In this document: one piece after another, positions 10,631-21,119 of the stretch
How the letters are laid out: each line of letters begins with the position of its first letter
Position numbering within the stretch: position 1 is the stretch's first letter
Source of the DNA: Globomyces pollinis-pini
Taxonomy: Eukaryota > Chytridiomycota > Chytridiomycetes > Rhizophydiales > Globomycetaceae
Direction of reading: 5' to 3'
DNA length: 64,000 nt
Assembly: GCA_025399215.1 (NCBI GenBank)
Contig: MU621136.1
Span: 1 to 64,000 of the forward strand
Made by a program: the position numbers and the translations under genes
The notes under the pieces: generated by a model
Database searches by the model: none
Seen by the model: only the letters and a program-made list of their open reading frames with translations
What the model was told of the DNA's origin: nothing

Positions 10631-10949
10631 TTGGGAAGATTTTGTTTCACCAACTTGAAACTACTGTTGTGTTTGATAGACAGAGATGGTCCATTATCAA
10701 TTATCAAAGTATACGATATCAAAGTATAATCAAAGTTAGGATACAAACTGTATACACATATGCAATGGTTTTGAAAGCATGAAGACAAATCAGTCACGAC
10801 TGATTTTGATAAACACAACGATTAAAACTTTGAATAGTTATTATATTAATTGTCTTAACAGTGGATGCTTCTTCGATTTCGTTTCTTGTCACCAACTTCA
10901 CTTGCCAACTTTTGGGTCATCTTCCTATCAACAATTAACCATCATTATA
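10631..10949. other. Gap that may hold a missed 5' exon of the LRR gene
   Basis: Lies between the first ATG of the LRR gene and the stop of the next minus-strand gene. Short frames occur on both strands, but no joined frame gave a clean signal peptide with valid splice sites. Contents unresolved. Confidence 0.3.
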
Positions 10950-11853
10950 TTACTTCAAGTAATCAATACTGTCAGATGATGAGGAACGACTAGCTGGACG
11001 CGTATCAGTGGTTACTGCCGTTAATGCATCATCATCGTTAAAGTTGGTTGGATAGTATTCTTTTGGTTCTTCAGGTTTGGTAAGCATACTTTGAATCAAA
11101 TCCTATATTGTCAACTATAATTTTTTTATACATCAACTTCATGCATAGATACTTTTACATCAGTCCATTTTGCCCGAATTGCTTTTTCAATTCTTGCATC
11201 CTCACAGTTGTGATAAAGTTTTAGTAAACTAACAAGTCCTTCAAAATCACGGTGTAAGATAGATTCATATTCCGTCACTTTGTTGAATCTAGCTTTTTGG
11301 TCTAGAGTTTAAAAAAAAGGATATAGTTTACCAACAACATTTTGAAGTGTTGCGGGTAATTCTCTTGGACCAGTTGGACGCCTTTGATGGTTGGAAGGTC
11401 TTGGATTGGTGTTAAACTGAGGTGGGGATGGAAGAGGTCTGACAGATACTATTCGGCGATGACCAGGATTGTACGATTGGTTGACTGAAAGTTCTGGTAG
11501 TGAAGCTAAAGATTCTCTGCCCATCACATTTAATTTTGATGAATCCCTTTTGAAGGTTTTTTGAAATGTTTTGTTTGCTTTAGAGGTCAACTTCTTCCAA
11601 ATATCACCAATTGACTTTTTATTGCTATCATTATTATGATGTTAAAGATAACTTACGTGTATGGACGTGCTGGGTTGAATTCCCCATATCGTTCATTATT
11701 AATAGTTTGATGTCTAGGGGAAGGTGGCATTGGTCGATTACTTGATGATTGATGATGATCATTGATATCCAAGTCACTATAGTAATGCTCATAGTAAGGC
11801 TCGGTCAGGTAGCTTTGATTGCGTCTATTGTAGTCTTGGTCACGTCTTGACAT
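10950..11853 (-). CDS. Hypothetical basic, Pro/Ser-rich protein
   Basis: Four exons after removing 11625-11656 (32 bp), 11302-11331 (30 bp) and 11103-11131 (29 bp) give 270 residues. The N-terminus is Tyr/Asp/Asn-rich (MSRRDQDYNRRNQSYL), then a Pro- and Arg-rich middle (RPLPSPPQFNTNPRPSNHQR). A short helical, charged segment (about residues 155-215, with YESILHRDFEGLVSLL and DARIEKAIRAKW) is the only part that looks folded. It ends in a Ser-rich acidic tail. I do not recognise the family. The exon joins are supported only by frame continuity and canonical splice sites. Confidence 0.6.
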
Positions 11854-11893
11854 AGTTAAAGAATAAGAAAGATAATATTATAATCATAGTGAA

Positions 11894-11899
11894 ACGCGT
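11894..11899. promoter_or_regulatory. MluI cell-cycle box (MCB) in a divergent promoter
   Basis: ACGCGT in the 226-bp gap between the hypothetical gene (minus) and the KA1 kinase (plus), 41 bp from the former start and about 180 bp from the latter. It is a candidate site for an Mbp1-type APSES factor; chance occurrence cannot be excluded. Confidence 0.3.
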
Positions 11900-12079
11900 C
11901 AACAACCTTAAGTTGGCCCGAATCGATAAACAAGCAATCTAAACAAAACAACATGCAAAATGCGGAGAATCATGTCTGATTAAGTCATGGAGTTATTGGC
12001 GATGTGTATGCCAATATTTATTTAGGGGTGGATGACAGGATGGATTTCCAAAATTGGTTCCTTGTATCTTTCCCAATAA

Positions 12080-14424
12080 ATGCAAGATAAAGAGAAGATT
12101 ACATTGGGAGAGTTCAAAATTGGCAGGACTTTAGGTCAAGGTGCATTCAGCAAGGTGAAATTGGGAACTAGAATAGACACAAATCAAAAGGTAAGTATTA
12201 AAAGAATATAAATCGAATTTTAAGGTTGCTATAAAGATTATCGATAAGAAATTGATGGCAGAAAGTCTTGCAAAGAGTCAGAAATCTCACAAGGAAAGGG
12301 AAGCTAAAAGAAACAAAAGACAACCTACTAACGAACCACCAAAAGTAGAACCACCAAAAACTGCTACAGATGGATTTATTTCAAAACTGGAGGTACATTT
12401 AATATTTTGATGGTGTTAGAATGAAGTGCAATTAATGATGCGTTTAGATCATCCCAATGTGATCAAAACATATCAAGTACTAGATTCACCAGACGAGTGT
12501 TTCGTCGTAATGTAAGAACAACTTGCAGTTAACGTGAAAATAGGGATTTAGCAGAAGGTGGTGAATTGGTAGAGTATATTGCTGCAAAATGGAAGCTGAG
12601 TGAAAATGAATCTAGGAAATACTTTAGACAAATAGTATCTGGTTTGGATCATATTCATCAAGCAAATATTGTGCATAGAGACTTGAAGCTAGAGAATCTT
12701 CTTTTAGATAAAGACCGAAATGTTTTAATATCTGATTTTGGATTGGGTCGAACATTCGTTGGAGATAACCAACTATTGAAGGTATCATATGAAATAACTC
12801 AAAGTAGACGTTTTGTGGTACGCCAAACTATGCAGCTATCGAATTGATATCTGGGATTCCATACATCGGTGTAAAATCGGATATTTGGTCGTTAGGTGTT
12901 ATCTTATATTTTATGGTTACTGGTGGTCCACCTTTCGTTGGAAATACCATAGCCTCATTATACGAGAATATCAAATCTTTGAACTATACTATTCAGCCAT
13001 ATTTCTCAGACGGTAATTACTTCGACTCTTTAACATCCTCAGAAATGATTGACCTATATAGCAGAATATTTGTAAAAGATCCAGAAAAAAGAATTGATAT
13101 GGATGGATTGAGAAATCACCCATGGACTAATTTTGATGGTTTATCGCCTCCAGACCGGATATTGCCAAGACTTACCGGAATTGTAGACGAAAAAAAGTTG
13201 GGGCAAATGATCAATAGTATTAATTATGACCAACAATTTACCGTCTACCAATTCCATAAATTTAAAGGTGCAAAGGGCCAAATTGAGATACCGAAGAAGA
13301 TTGATCCATCGACTAAAAAGAATATAGCAGTTGTTTCAAGAAAAGGAATCTCTCTAAAACAAGACGGGTTAGATTCAAACTCACTTTCTCTTACTACATC
13401 AATTCCTGAATCTGGAGATGATGATACAAATGCAGCTCCGATACAAAGAAAAAATTCGATTAGTTTACCTCGTTCTATGAGCAAGCGAAGTGGAAGGGCA
13501 CGATCTGCAACGGTAACTGCTCCACGGGCAACTACTCAAGTAATCTCTTTTACAGCTTCTGCAGAACAAACGAAACCAGTATGCGAAGAACCTGTAGTTA
13601 TTGTCCCAAATAGTGAAGAGTTCCCAAAGGGGGAAGTTAAACCTTCAGTCGGTCTTCTTTCTGTAGTTAAACCAACTCAAGCGCAAGTTCGGCGACACAG
13701 ATCTTTCACTGAATCTAGAAAATCACCATCCAGTACTATATCGCAAAGAGGTACAGAGAAGTCAAATAACTTATCTTTTGATTTGGCATCTTCACCCGAA
13801 AATACCAATGATGCCACTCATGCAAACAATCTATCTCCAACGAAATCTACAGACCGTCGCCCTAGCTTTTTCCAACAAAGGCCTCCTGTAGAAAAAAGAC
13901 CAAGTGTTCTGTTTCCAAAAGAGGAAGATTACGACAGCCCAGATAATGCATTCATTACCAGACTATCAACAGTTGGTCCTACAGCTCATATTCCAACCAG
14001 CCCAACAAATGCAGTTACTACACCACAGGCTGATGATATTAGTATTGAAGTCATAACTAAATTTCACGAAACACATCGACCACCAAAAGCAATCCGATCA
14101 ATGAAATTTGCACTTCGACCAGGAATTACATCATCAATATTGGATCCAGCAACGATGTTTCAGGATATCCACAAGGCATTGATCTCGTTGGCATCAGAAA
14201 GTGAAGACCAATTGCAATTTAAAAGATTACCTGATTACTATATCTTTAGTTGCAAATATGAAGGTGGAAATGATAAGGAACAACTCATGTTTGATATTGA
14301 ACTTTGCAAAGTCTGGTTATTGTCCATCCATGGTATCAAAGTAACACGCTTACAAGGGAGTGGTTTTGAATTTAAGGAAGTTTATGATAGATTAGTAAAG
14401 AAATTGAATTGGCAAAAATGGTAG
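12080..14424 (+). CDS. CAMK-group Ser/Thr kinase with C-terminal KA1 domain (KIN1/MARK-like), copy 1
   Basis: Predicted protein kinase that docks on acidic membrane lipids through KA1, like fungal Kin1 and animal MARK. Five exons (introns 12191-12224, 12393-12419, 12512-12543, 12782-12807) give 741 residues. Kinase motifs are all visible: GQGAFSKV loop, VAIKIID lysine, [28 protein letters not shown] and [10 protein letters not shown]. About 50 basic and Pro-rich residues are inserted between the lysine strand and helix C. The usual APE motif reads AIE. A Ser-rich linker of about 330 residues leads to the KA1 domain, with [23 protein letters not shown] and a final NWQKW. A paralogue lies at 59.4-62 kb on the opposite strand. 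Confidence 0.88.
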
Positions 14425-14575
14425 TGTTAGATAGATATTTAGATGCCAAAAATATATAAAATTAGAAACAGATGAAAACTGTAATTTTATTTGGTCTTTC
14501 TTATCAGATTTCCATGTCTACAATTTGTGATCCAATTTGCAGTAATGTTACGTCATGTGGTAAAAAAGTTAACAA

Positions 14576-15454
14576 ATGACTGAACCATGGGAAGGAGTAG
14601 CAGAAACAACCAGTGGAATAACGCCTATCCAGGAAGGTAATAAATCTCTGTATTTATCAACAGATGACGACGATCTGAAAATGATTATTGCACAAAATAG
14701 ACGCGGAAGCGATGCTGATAGAATCGCGAGAGAAGCTAAATTAAATAGAACAGCTGCAGTTATATCGACATCCGCAGTCAAAGAATCTTATCATGGTCAT
14801 GGAAAACAGTCAGTCTTGGTTGAGTCCATGAAGAGTGTAGTATTCGGCAATTCAGGTGGGGATGATAAAGATTCACATTCAAAGATTGATGATAAGATAG
14901 ATAGAGCAAATAAAATCTTAAATAGCCAAGCAAGATCCGAAAACAACTCCAAACCGGCAGAGCTCGGACATCGCGCAACAATTAGAAGTAAAGTATTAGG
15001 AACAGAAGTGGACGAAAAGGAGTCAATTGTTGAAGAAAAATTGGACAGAGCTGATCGAATTTTAAGCACTCATTCTCGTCCTGAGAATAACGCAAAACCT
15101 TCTGATCTTACTTCTCGAACCACGATTCGTACTAAAATATTGGCAACAGAAAAAAGCATCACCAACCAAACTCACGCAGAGATTGCCGAAATGGAGAACA
15201 AGTTTAGTAGGGCAGATAAAGTCTTGGCAAATGCTAGTAATGTCTCAGCCAACAACCAAAAACATCACCATCGACCTAGCGTCCTTAGCGATCTTATGTT
15301 TAGTAAAGATACTGTGACTTTGGAAGCAGACTCTCGATGGGAGAAGGCTAATCACATTATTCATGCGAAAGGGGGTGACCATCACATTGTTAAATCGGAT
15401 CACATTCGTGGTGGCGGACGTGGAGCAAACGTATTGAAAAGTACACTTGGATGA
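14576..15454 (+). CDS. Internal-repeat protein of unknown function
   Basis: A single exon of 292 residues. From about residue 100 it carries four diverged repeats built round a (D/E)xKxxRAxxIL core: DDKIDRANKILNSQ, EEKLDRADRILSTH, ENKFSRADKVLANA and DSRWEKANHIIHAK. The first two extend to about 50 residues with matching RxENNxKPxxL and RxTIRxKxLxTE segments. The N-terminus is acidic and Ser/Thr-rich; the C-terminus has His and Gly runs. No membrane segment, signal or known domain was seen. It follows the kinase by 151 bp on the same strand and is convergent with the M50B gene, 63 bp away. The repeats suggest a short helical binding motif, which is inference. Confidence 0.7.
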   Translation: MTEPWEGVAETTSGITPIQEGNKSLYLSTDDDDLKMIIAQNRRGSDADRIAREAKLNRTAAVISTSAVKESYHGHGKQSVLVESMKSVVFGNSGGDDKDSHSKIDDKIDRANKILNSQARSENNSKPAELGHRATIRSKVLGTEVDEKESIVEEKLDRADRILSTHSRPENNAKPSDLTSRTTIRTKILATEKSITNQTHAEIAEMENKFSRADKVLANASNVSANNQKHHHRPSVLSDLMFSKDTVTLEADSRWEKANHIIHAKGGDHHIVKSDHIRGGGRGANVLKSTLG

Positions 15455-15517
15455 TAGTTAGGTCTTTTTGATAGTTATAAACGTGATTTTATTGATTTTT
15501 GCTTTACATTATACTGG

Positions 15518-16325
15518 TTACTTATCTGTTTTGAACACAAGGAGAGCAACTATAATTGAAAGTGAGAGTATACACACAGATATGATAAACCAAATGAACC
15601 CCCAAAATTGTGGCCCTAATGCCCCTCCGCAACATAATCTAATTGTTATGAAATACGTATTACCTGCTATAAGCAGATGCATCAGATTCGTTTACTTTCC
15701 TGACCAAGAGATCTTCGATAATATCCCATAACGAGTAAAGGGAGCTCATTACCCCAAGGAATAAAATGAAGTATCTTAATCCTTTAGAATTTTCAAACCA
15801 CCATAGTAGTGCAATTAATCCAATAAACAACACAGTTATAATCCTTGCTAACCAATTTCTGGCCCAAAATAGCGTACACAGCATTGCTAATCCTACCAAT
15901 ACAGCTGTCACTTTACTTCCAGTATCCGAAAATCCAGTACAAACCATAAGTGCACCCCAAAACAGACTTCCAATATATCCTGCCGGTAATGTAATGTATG
16001 GATTTCCTCCTCTCATTTTCGTCAATCCTCCTTCATTTGGATCCAGTGTAATAGAAACCTAGAAAATCAATACCCAAACAAATTCCATACAATCTTTGCA
16101 CCAGTCAATATACCAGCAAATGCATGTCCAAATTCGTGCAATGCAACAGTTAAGATTTTAAATGGCCAAAGAATTTCCTTTAGATAACTGTAATAATTAG
16201 AAGAGTTATTAATACGGGATATTCCAGAAAATAGAAATTCCTACAGCATATCCAATGATCAAATAAATTGATGTCCACTGTTCCGGAGATGGATTCAATC
16301 GTTGTTTAAATTCGTCCTGGTTCAT
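15518..16325 (-). CDS. M50B-like membrane zinc metalloprotease
   Basis: Member of the fungal peptidase M50B-like family of multi-pass membrane proteins; substrate unknown. Removing 16188-16215, 16059-16090 and 15639-15663 gives 240 residues. The zinc-binding motif is ALHEFGHAFAGILTGAKI, immediately after the first membrane segment; a downstream segment reads LDPNEGGLTKMRGGNP, the family signature that follows the active site. Five further hydrophobic helices include GYIGSLFWGALMVCTGF and ALLWWF. A conserved ESDA motif precedes the last exon, which adds WGFIWFIISVCILSLSIIVALLV. The second metal-ligand Asp is probably in the later SLYSLWDIIEDLL helix. Without the final 25-bp intron the protein would lose its last helix. 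Confidence 0.82.
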
Positions 16326-16682
16326 TTTAAAGTGAAGTACAACGTCAACAGAATTGGAGACACGCCGCACCACAGCCAAACAAACCAACAAAGACTTAAA
16401 GAGATTTCACAACTAAGGATAGAGGGGGTTTATGCAGCATCTTGTAATGTTCGGGGATGGTCGTTCTATGTTTAGGTCAATGTTCTTTCCAATCAATTAA
16501 ACAAATTTAAGGTTGAACCATTAAAACTGTGCTTAAATCATCACTGTATGTTAATTTTCATATCAATTTCACTAATGGTGAATGATAACAATACTGGGTC
16601 ACGTTGGGTCAGTTTTGGACCCAGTCTTCCATTAAAGTTCCATCGTCAAAAATATCTTTACCATTCCAAATCAATCCAAAAC

Positions 16683-17450
16683 ATGTCTTTGGTTGAAAAT
16701 ATCACTGTTGATGTCGGTGCTGCTGCTGTTTCTGCCGCGTCTGTTGCTCCTGTCATCTCAATCATTGACAAGGCCATTTTCTCCAATGCATCTGGTAAAG
16801 ATACACTGGGCAATTCAATCAAGTCAAGTTTAAGAGAACTCATACTTCGACCTCATGTTTTTTTAAAGTCACCTACATGTCTCTGGATTTATGCAGTTTA
16901 TTGTGGTACATACATCACAGCAAATTCTATTCAAACAATTACAGAGTACTTGGAAACTGAAGAAACTATTCCAAAATTTATTGGTTCTTCCATCGCAAAC
17001 ACGACCCTTTCAGTAATGAAAGATAGGTACTTTACCAAAGCGTATGGTGTGAATGTAAACCAAAATCCAGTTGGATTGGGTACCCTTTCATGTTATACTG
17101 TTCGTGATGCGTCCACAATCTTTGCCAGTTTTGTCCTTCCTGAGCATGTTAGTCGAGCGATGCAAGATAATGGTATGGATGCTGATGTTGCCAATACATC
17201 TGCACAGCTGTTTTCACCTTGTTTTGCCCAAATCTTTTCCACACCAATACACTTGTATGGAATGGATCTATATAATAAGCCATACCAAAAGTTTGGAGAT
17301 CGCATGAAATTTATCAAGAAAGAATATACCAGAACATTATCTGCTAGAATTGCACGTATATTCCCAGCATTTGGTATCTGTGCAGTGTTAAACAAAAAGA
17401 TCCGAAAGCAATATCACACTCCTCCAATGGTAAAACTTATCCCAATATGA
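16683..17450 (+). CDS. Conserved membrane-like protein, probably mitochondrial, function unknown
   Basis: Single exon. I start it at the Met of SLVENITVDVGAAAVSAA (255 residues) because that is where conserved-looking sequence begins; the frame is open back to 16548 and an upstream Met would add 45 residues, possibly a targeting sequence. The protein has a small-residue-rich N-terminal segment and several moderately hydrophobic helices (LWIYAVYCGTYITANSI, IARIFPAFGICAVL) with basic flanks, reminiscent of carrier-like inner-membrane proteins, but I see no repeated PxD/ExxK/R carrier signature. I recall similar uncharacterised fungal proteins but cannot name one. It is divergent from the M50B gene across 357 bp. 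Confidence 0.6.
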   Translation: MSLVENITVDVGAAAVSAASVAPVISIIDKAIFSNASGKDTLGNSIKSSLRELILRPHVFLKSPTCLWIYAVYCGTYITANSIQTITEYLETEETIPKFIGSSIANTTLSVMKDRYFTKAYGVNVNQNPVGLGTLSCYTVRDASTIFASFVLPEHVSRAMQDNGMDADVANTSAQLFSPCFAQIFSTPIHLYGMDLYNKPYQKFGDRMKFIKKEYTRTLSARIARIFPAFGICAVLNKKIRKQYHTPPMVKLIPI

Positions 17451-17525
17451 TGAACCAATCAAATAAAATATACCAAGAACGTTTTACGCATTTATTTTGT
17501 ATAAATTGTTTAAAAAGTTATAAAA

Positions 17526-19946
17526 CTAAGCACAAGAAGCAGGAATACCTAAATTACTTTGAGTGGTTGGTGGTAATCCCATCCATCCACGCATTGCATT
17601 GATAATCGTCATATCACGATGTACTCTAGTGTAGGCTCCTTCAACCCATTGCCCATTTTGAACCATTGAATACCCACAAGAGTCAGCCACAAAGGCCTCG
17701 GTTTTTTTGAGACCAGATCTACATCCTTGTTGGTTTCCAGCGTAATTTGCACAGTCTGATTGGCCATCAGGCATACCAATGGAACCACCAGGTTTGATAA
17801 ACCAGCCAGATAAAATGAGTCTAATTTGCCAGTTTCCGTCAGTTCTGGTGAATAATAGTTTTTGGAAGTTTCTATGTTTTGGAATATCCCTCTCTTTAAT
17901 TAAAACAGAACCAAAGTCTTGCATATCTCTTGAAGTGGATCCTTCATTTTGTTGATCATGATCATCATTTTGAATCACAAATCTTTCAGATGGGGTATTC
18001 CAGTTTCCACAAGCAGGGAATTCTTTAGGATAATCAGAGGACCAAATCTTCACTTTTTGTACATCTGTATTGCTTAAGCCACCAATACTCTTTAATTTGT
18101 CTGTTAGATATGCATAGTAATTGTAACTATTGTACTGACAGGCCAAGAGATCCTTTTCACCTCCCAAGATAATCTCCAAGTAAGTAATAAAATCGTCAGG
18201 TAGACTTCCACCTAATTTGGTTCGTAATTTGCCGAAAATTGCTGATAAATCATCAGGAGATATATGCTAGAATAATCAGATACATTTGAAGTTACCTTTG
18301 CAGCATCAATTCGAAATCCAGAAAACCCAACAGATATTAAGGTTGCCCAGTAGGTTGCAATCCTTTCTTGAACATTATCTTTGCCCGTGTTCAAATCAGC
18401 CAAACTAGAAAGCCAACCATTTGCCATAATGAAAGGAGATGTCCAACTGTTCAAACTTCTTTCACAGTGGAAGTCAGATGGGCCATATGGAACTGCAGGG
18501 AATTCGAGAGCAGGTCGTTGATTGGTAAATGGATTTAGGATATAAGTTGCTCCGTGGGTATAGAATGGTGATCCCATAGTAGATGAAAAAGGTCCGTAGT
18601 TATTACAGAATTTGTCGTCCCCGTTACGATGTAATTGAACATCATTTGAATTGCCAACCATATGATTTACAACAGAGTCGGCGTAAATTCGCACACCATT
18701 TTGGGCACAAGTGACAACAGCATTTCGTAATTCCTTGAGTGTACCAGCTCTTGAACCAAGTCTGTAAGATACAGGCTGATAAATCCAATACCAAGGATTC
18801 ATAGTACCACGATCTAAGAATCGATCAGAAGTTAGATGCTCGTTTGGAGCGGAAACTCGAACTCCCATATACCCAGCCTTTCCTAGGAAAACACATTCCT
18901 TTGCAATATCATTATATGGCCAACCGAACAGTTCTACTATAGCTCCCTTTTGTCCATTTTTGGTATTTGGAAGATTGATTGCCGGTTTATCCCAATAGAA
19001 ATAAAAGTCTAACATTAAATACATGCAATTAAAACTTACCATCAAGTGTAATTGTCGAGTCTGTATCACGAATACGACAAGAAATAGTCAAGGCACCGCT
19101 AAATGATGATTGAGCAGTGTAAGAGAGATTATCAGTGAATCCATTTCCTCCAAAATTACATTGAACAGGAACATTTGGAACTTTGGTTGTTGGTTTGAAG
19201 GTCAGTGTTGCAGACTTTCTATCACCAGAGTATACAACATCAGTATATCCTGTAAATACGGAATAGTCTTGATAAGTCGAGATATGATCTGCACTGCTTC
19301 GTGGTGGTGTTTGCCATCGACGAGATTCAGTAGAAGCATCATATGAATTTGAATCACCAACACAGTCATCGAACCCATTCCAATTTTTGCAGCCAGGAAG
19401 AGTGCTAGGCAAAGTTGTAGCAGTACCTTTAATGGTTGTTTGGATGTTTGAGGTAATAGTGACATCTGTAGTGGCAGGGTTGCTAGTTACGGGACCATTA
19501 GTGGTAGTAGTCGTCAATACTGCTGTTGTCGTTGGAGGACTTGAAGTGGTTGTGGTAGGGACGCTTGTTGTCGTACCGATTACTTGGTAACCGTTCCCAT
19601 TTGGACCCTTGTCGAAATAAGTTTGGCCAGCGACTTGGTATTGTACTGTAAAAGAACGGATACCATTAGGAAGATTGTTCGACACACAATTCCAAATTTC
19701 AGATCCTGAATTAATTTGTCTAGTCCACGAACAGGCTACGGAGTTGGAACATTTCCCAGCATTGTCACAATAGAATAAAGTTACAACTTTTTGGTAGGCG
19801 ATATTTTGAACAGTACATGCAACATTCAAGTTCGATTGCGTGACAGCAATGGAGGAGACTGAAATCTGAGCAGCTTGAGTTACTGCAGTCAGTAGCAAAG
19901 TAAAGATCATGAATTTGCACAATTTTGAGGGTTCATAACTCAACAT
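17526..19946 (-). CDS. Secreted alpha-amylase (GH13) with N-terminal starch-binding module
   Basis: Extracellular starch hydrolase. Introns 19009-19039 and 18267-18295 leave 786 residues. The signal peptide contains FMIFTLLLTAVTQAA. A CBM21-like module follows: VQNIAYQKVVTLFYCDN, then SFTVQYQVAGQTYFDKGPNG. A Thr/Pro linker of about 60 residues leads to a second beta-rich region (about residues 220-310) that I cannot name. The catalytic barrel then starts AIVELFGWPYNDIAKEC. It keeps region I (ADSVVNHM), the nucleophile in FRIDAAKH split by an intron, a candidate acid Glu in YLEIILGGE, and region IV QNDDHDQQ. The start is the first ATG in frame; the frame runs to 20039 without another ATG. Confidence 0.87.
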
Positions 19947-21119
19947 TTTTATACCTTTTTCTTCAGTCTTTGTCAATGCTCCTGTACAACAACAGGTGAC
20001 CAAGTGGTTTCTGTCTTCTGACGTTGCACCAAAGTTCAATCTAGTCCATTCTCCAATTTAATCACCTCAAACAACTTCAAAAGAAAGATACTCTAGTTCC
20101 ATACTTTCGCTTGTGTCTTTACAATCACTCAATGTCTATAATATCGATTTTTCCTTGTGATGTGGTTATCAGCTGACAACCACATTAAGGACACCACCGC
20201 ATTCGACATCAACTGACATCAACTATAGTTTGAACTGACTGATTTTGTGCATTAAATTAGAAATCAAATCTTTGGACATTTGTCACTTCATTTATTATGC
20301 ATCATAGTTTTGATGGACTGGTTCGGTTTGTCTTTTATACCATGATCAAACATAATGATCGAGCCCCAAGCAAGGACTAATAACAAGGAGATGAGGTCAC
20401 GTTGTGTGCATCTTTTGGGCCAAGGTATCCACAAAACAGACTTGCAGCTGACCAATCATGAGATATCGCGTAAGGCCACATTGAACTATATGTCATTAAA
20501 CAGATTTGAACGGATATTATTCAAAGTAATCCAGTACTACTTTTCAAACCAGTCAAGCAGTTAGCAGAATGTTGTGTAACACATAGCACAGAGTTTTCGA
20601 ATAGTTGGCATCCTAATGCAATAGAAACGCTATCAATGTTACATTGGAAATTCATTAGATTCAACTACTCTGATCATCATCGTAATCTAGTATTTCAATT
20701 GTTAGAGTTATATATATGTCTATTAGACCAGGACCACTATTTCTTACTTGTAATTAAAGTAAAATGGAATGAAAACATATGCTGATATTTGAATTCAATA
20801 AGGGGTTGCTCATCGTTGAGTTGGTCATTAAATCATGTACAGTTCAAACTATACGCGATGATAGTATTCTTTCCCCCCCCCCAAAAAAAAAGGTGTCTAT
20901 CCAGTTCAAATGAAATGGCTTATTATTAGATGCAGATATATAAAGAACAGATCGTTTTTCGCACCTATAAAATACGTTTTGTGTGTGTTTTCAATATTTG
21001 ATTTTACTCCCTTTCTTAAGCATTTAAATGTAAACGATCACTATGAAACCCTTCGGAATACGTCGAATTCTTCTATTCATTTTCAAATTCATAGGTAATT
21101 CTTTGTATTTTTTTTCTTG
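19947..21119. other. Intergenic region upstream of amylase and SWF1
   Basis: About 1.2 kb between divergent genes. I see no convincing coding region; small frames at 20355-20564 and 20910-21098 lack family resemblance. It holds a 24-nt inverted repeat at 20161-20184 (TGTGGTT/AACCACA arms), a doubled GACATCAACT near 20203-20222, and a run of ten C followed by nine A at 20873-20891. Confidence 0.5.
20161..20184. promoter_or_regulatory. Inverted repeat upstream of the amylase gene
   Basis: TGTGGTT and AACCACA flank a 10-nt spacer, about 215 bp upstream of the amylase start. TGTGG cores resemble fungal zinc-finger repressor or activator sites, but this assignment is inference. Confidence 0.3.

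Noticed and set aside
15766..16062. 98-codon plus-strand frame with hydrophobic look
   Set aside because: Antisense shadow of the M50B membrane helices, which have the family motif on the minus strand.
17093..17395. 100-codon minus-strand frame
   Set aside because: Antisense shadow of the conserved gene at 16683-17450.
20355..20564. 69-codon frame upstream of SWF1
   Set aside because: No conserved feature; splice attempts did not link it to SWF1.
20910..21098. Possible first exon of SWF1
   Set aside because: Its phase does not join to the exon at 21149, and the intron would be longer than the local norm. The ATG-only exon fits better.
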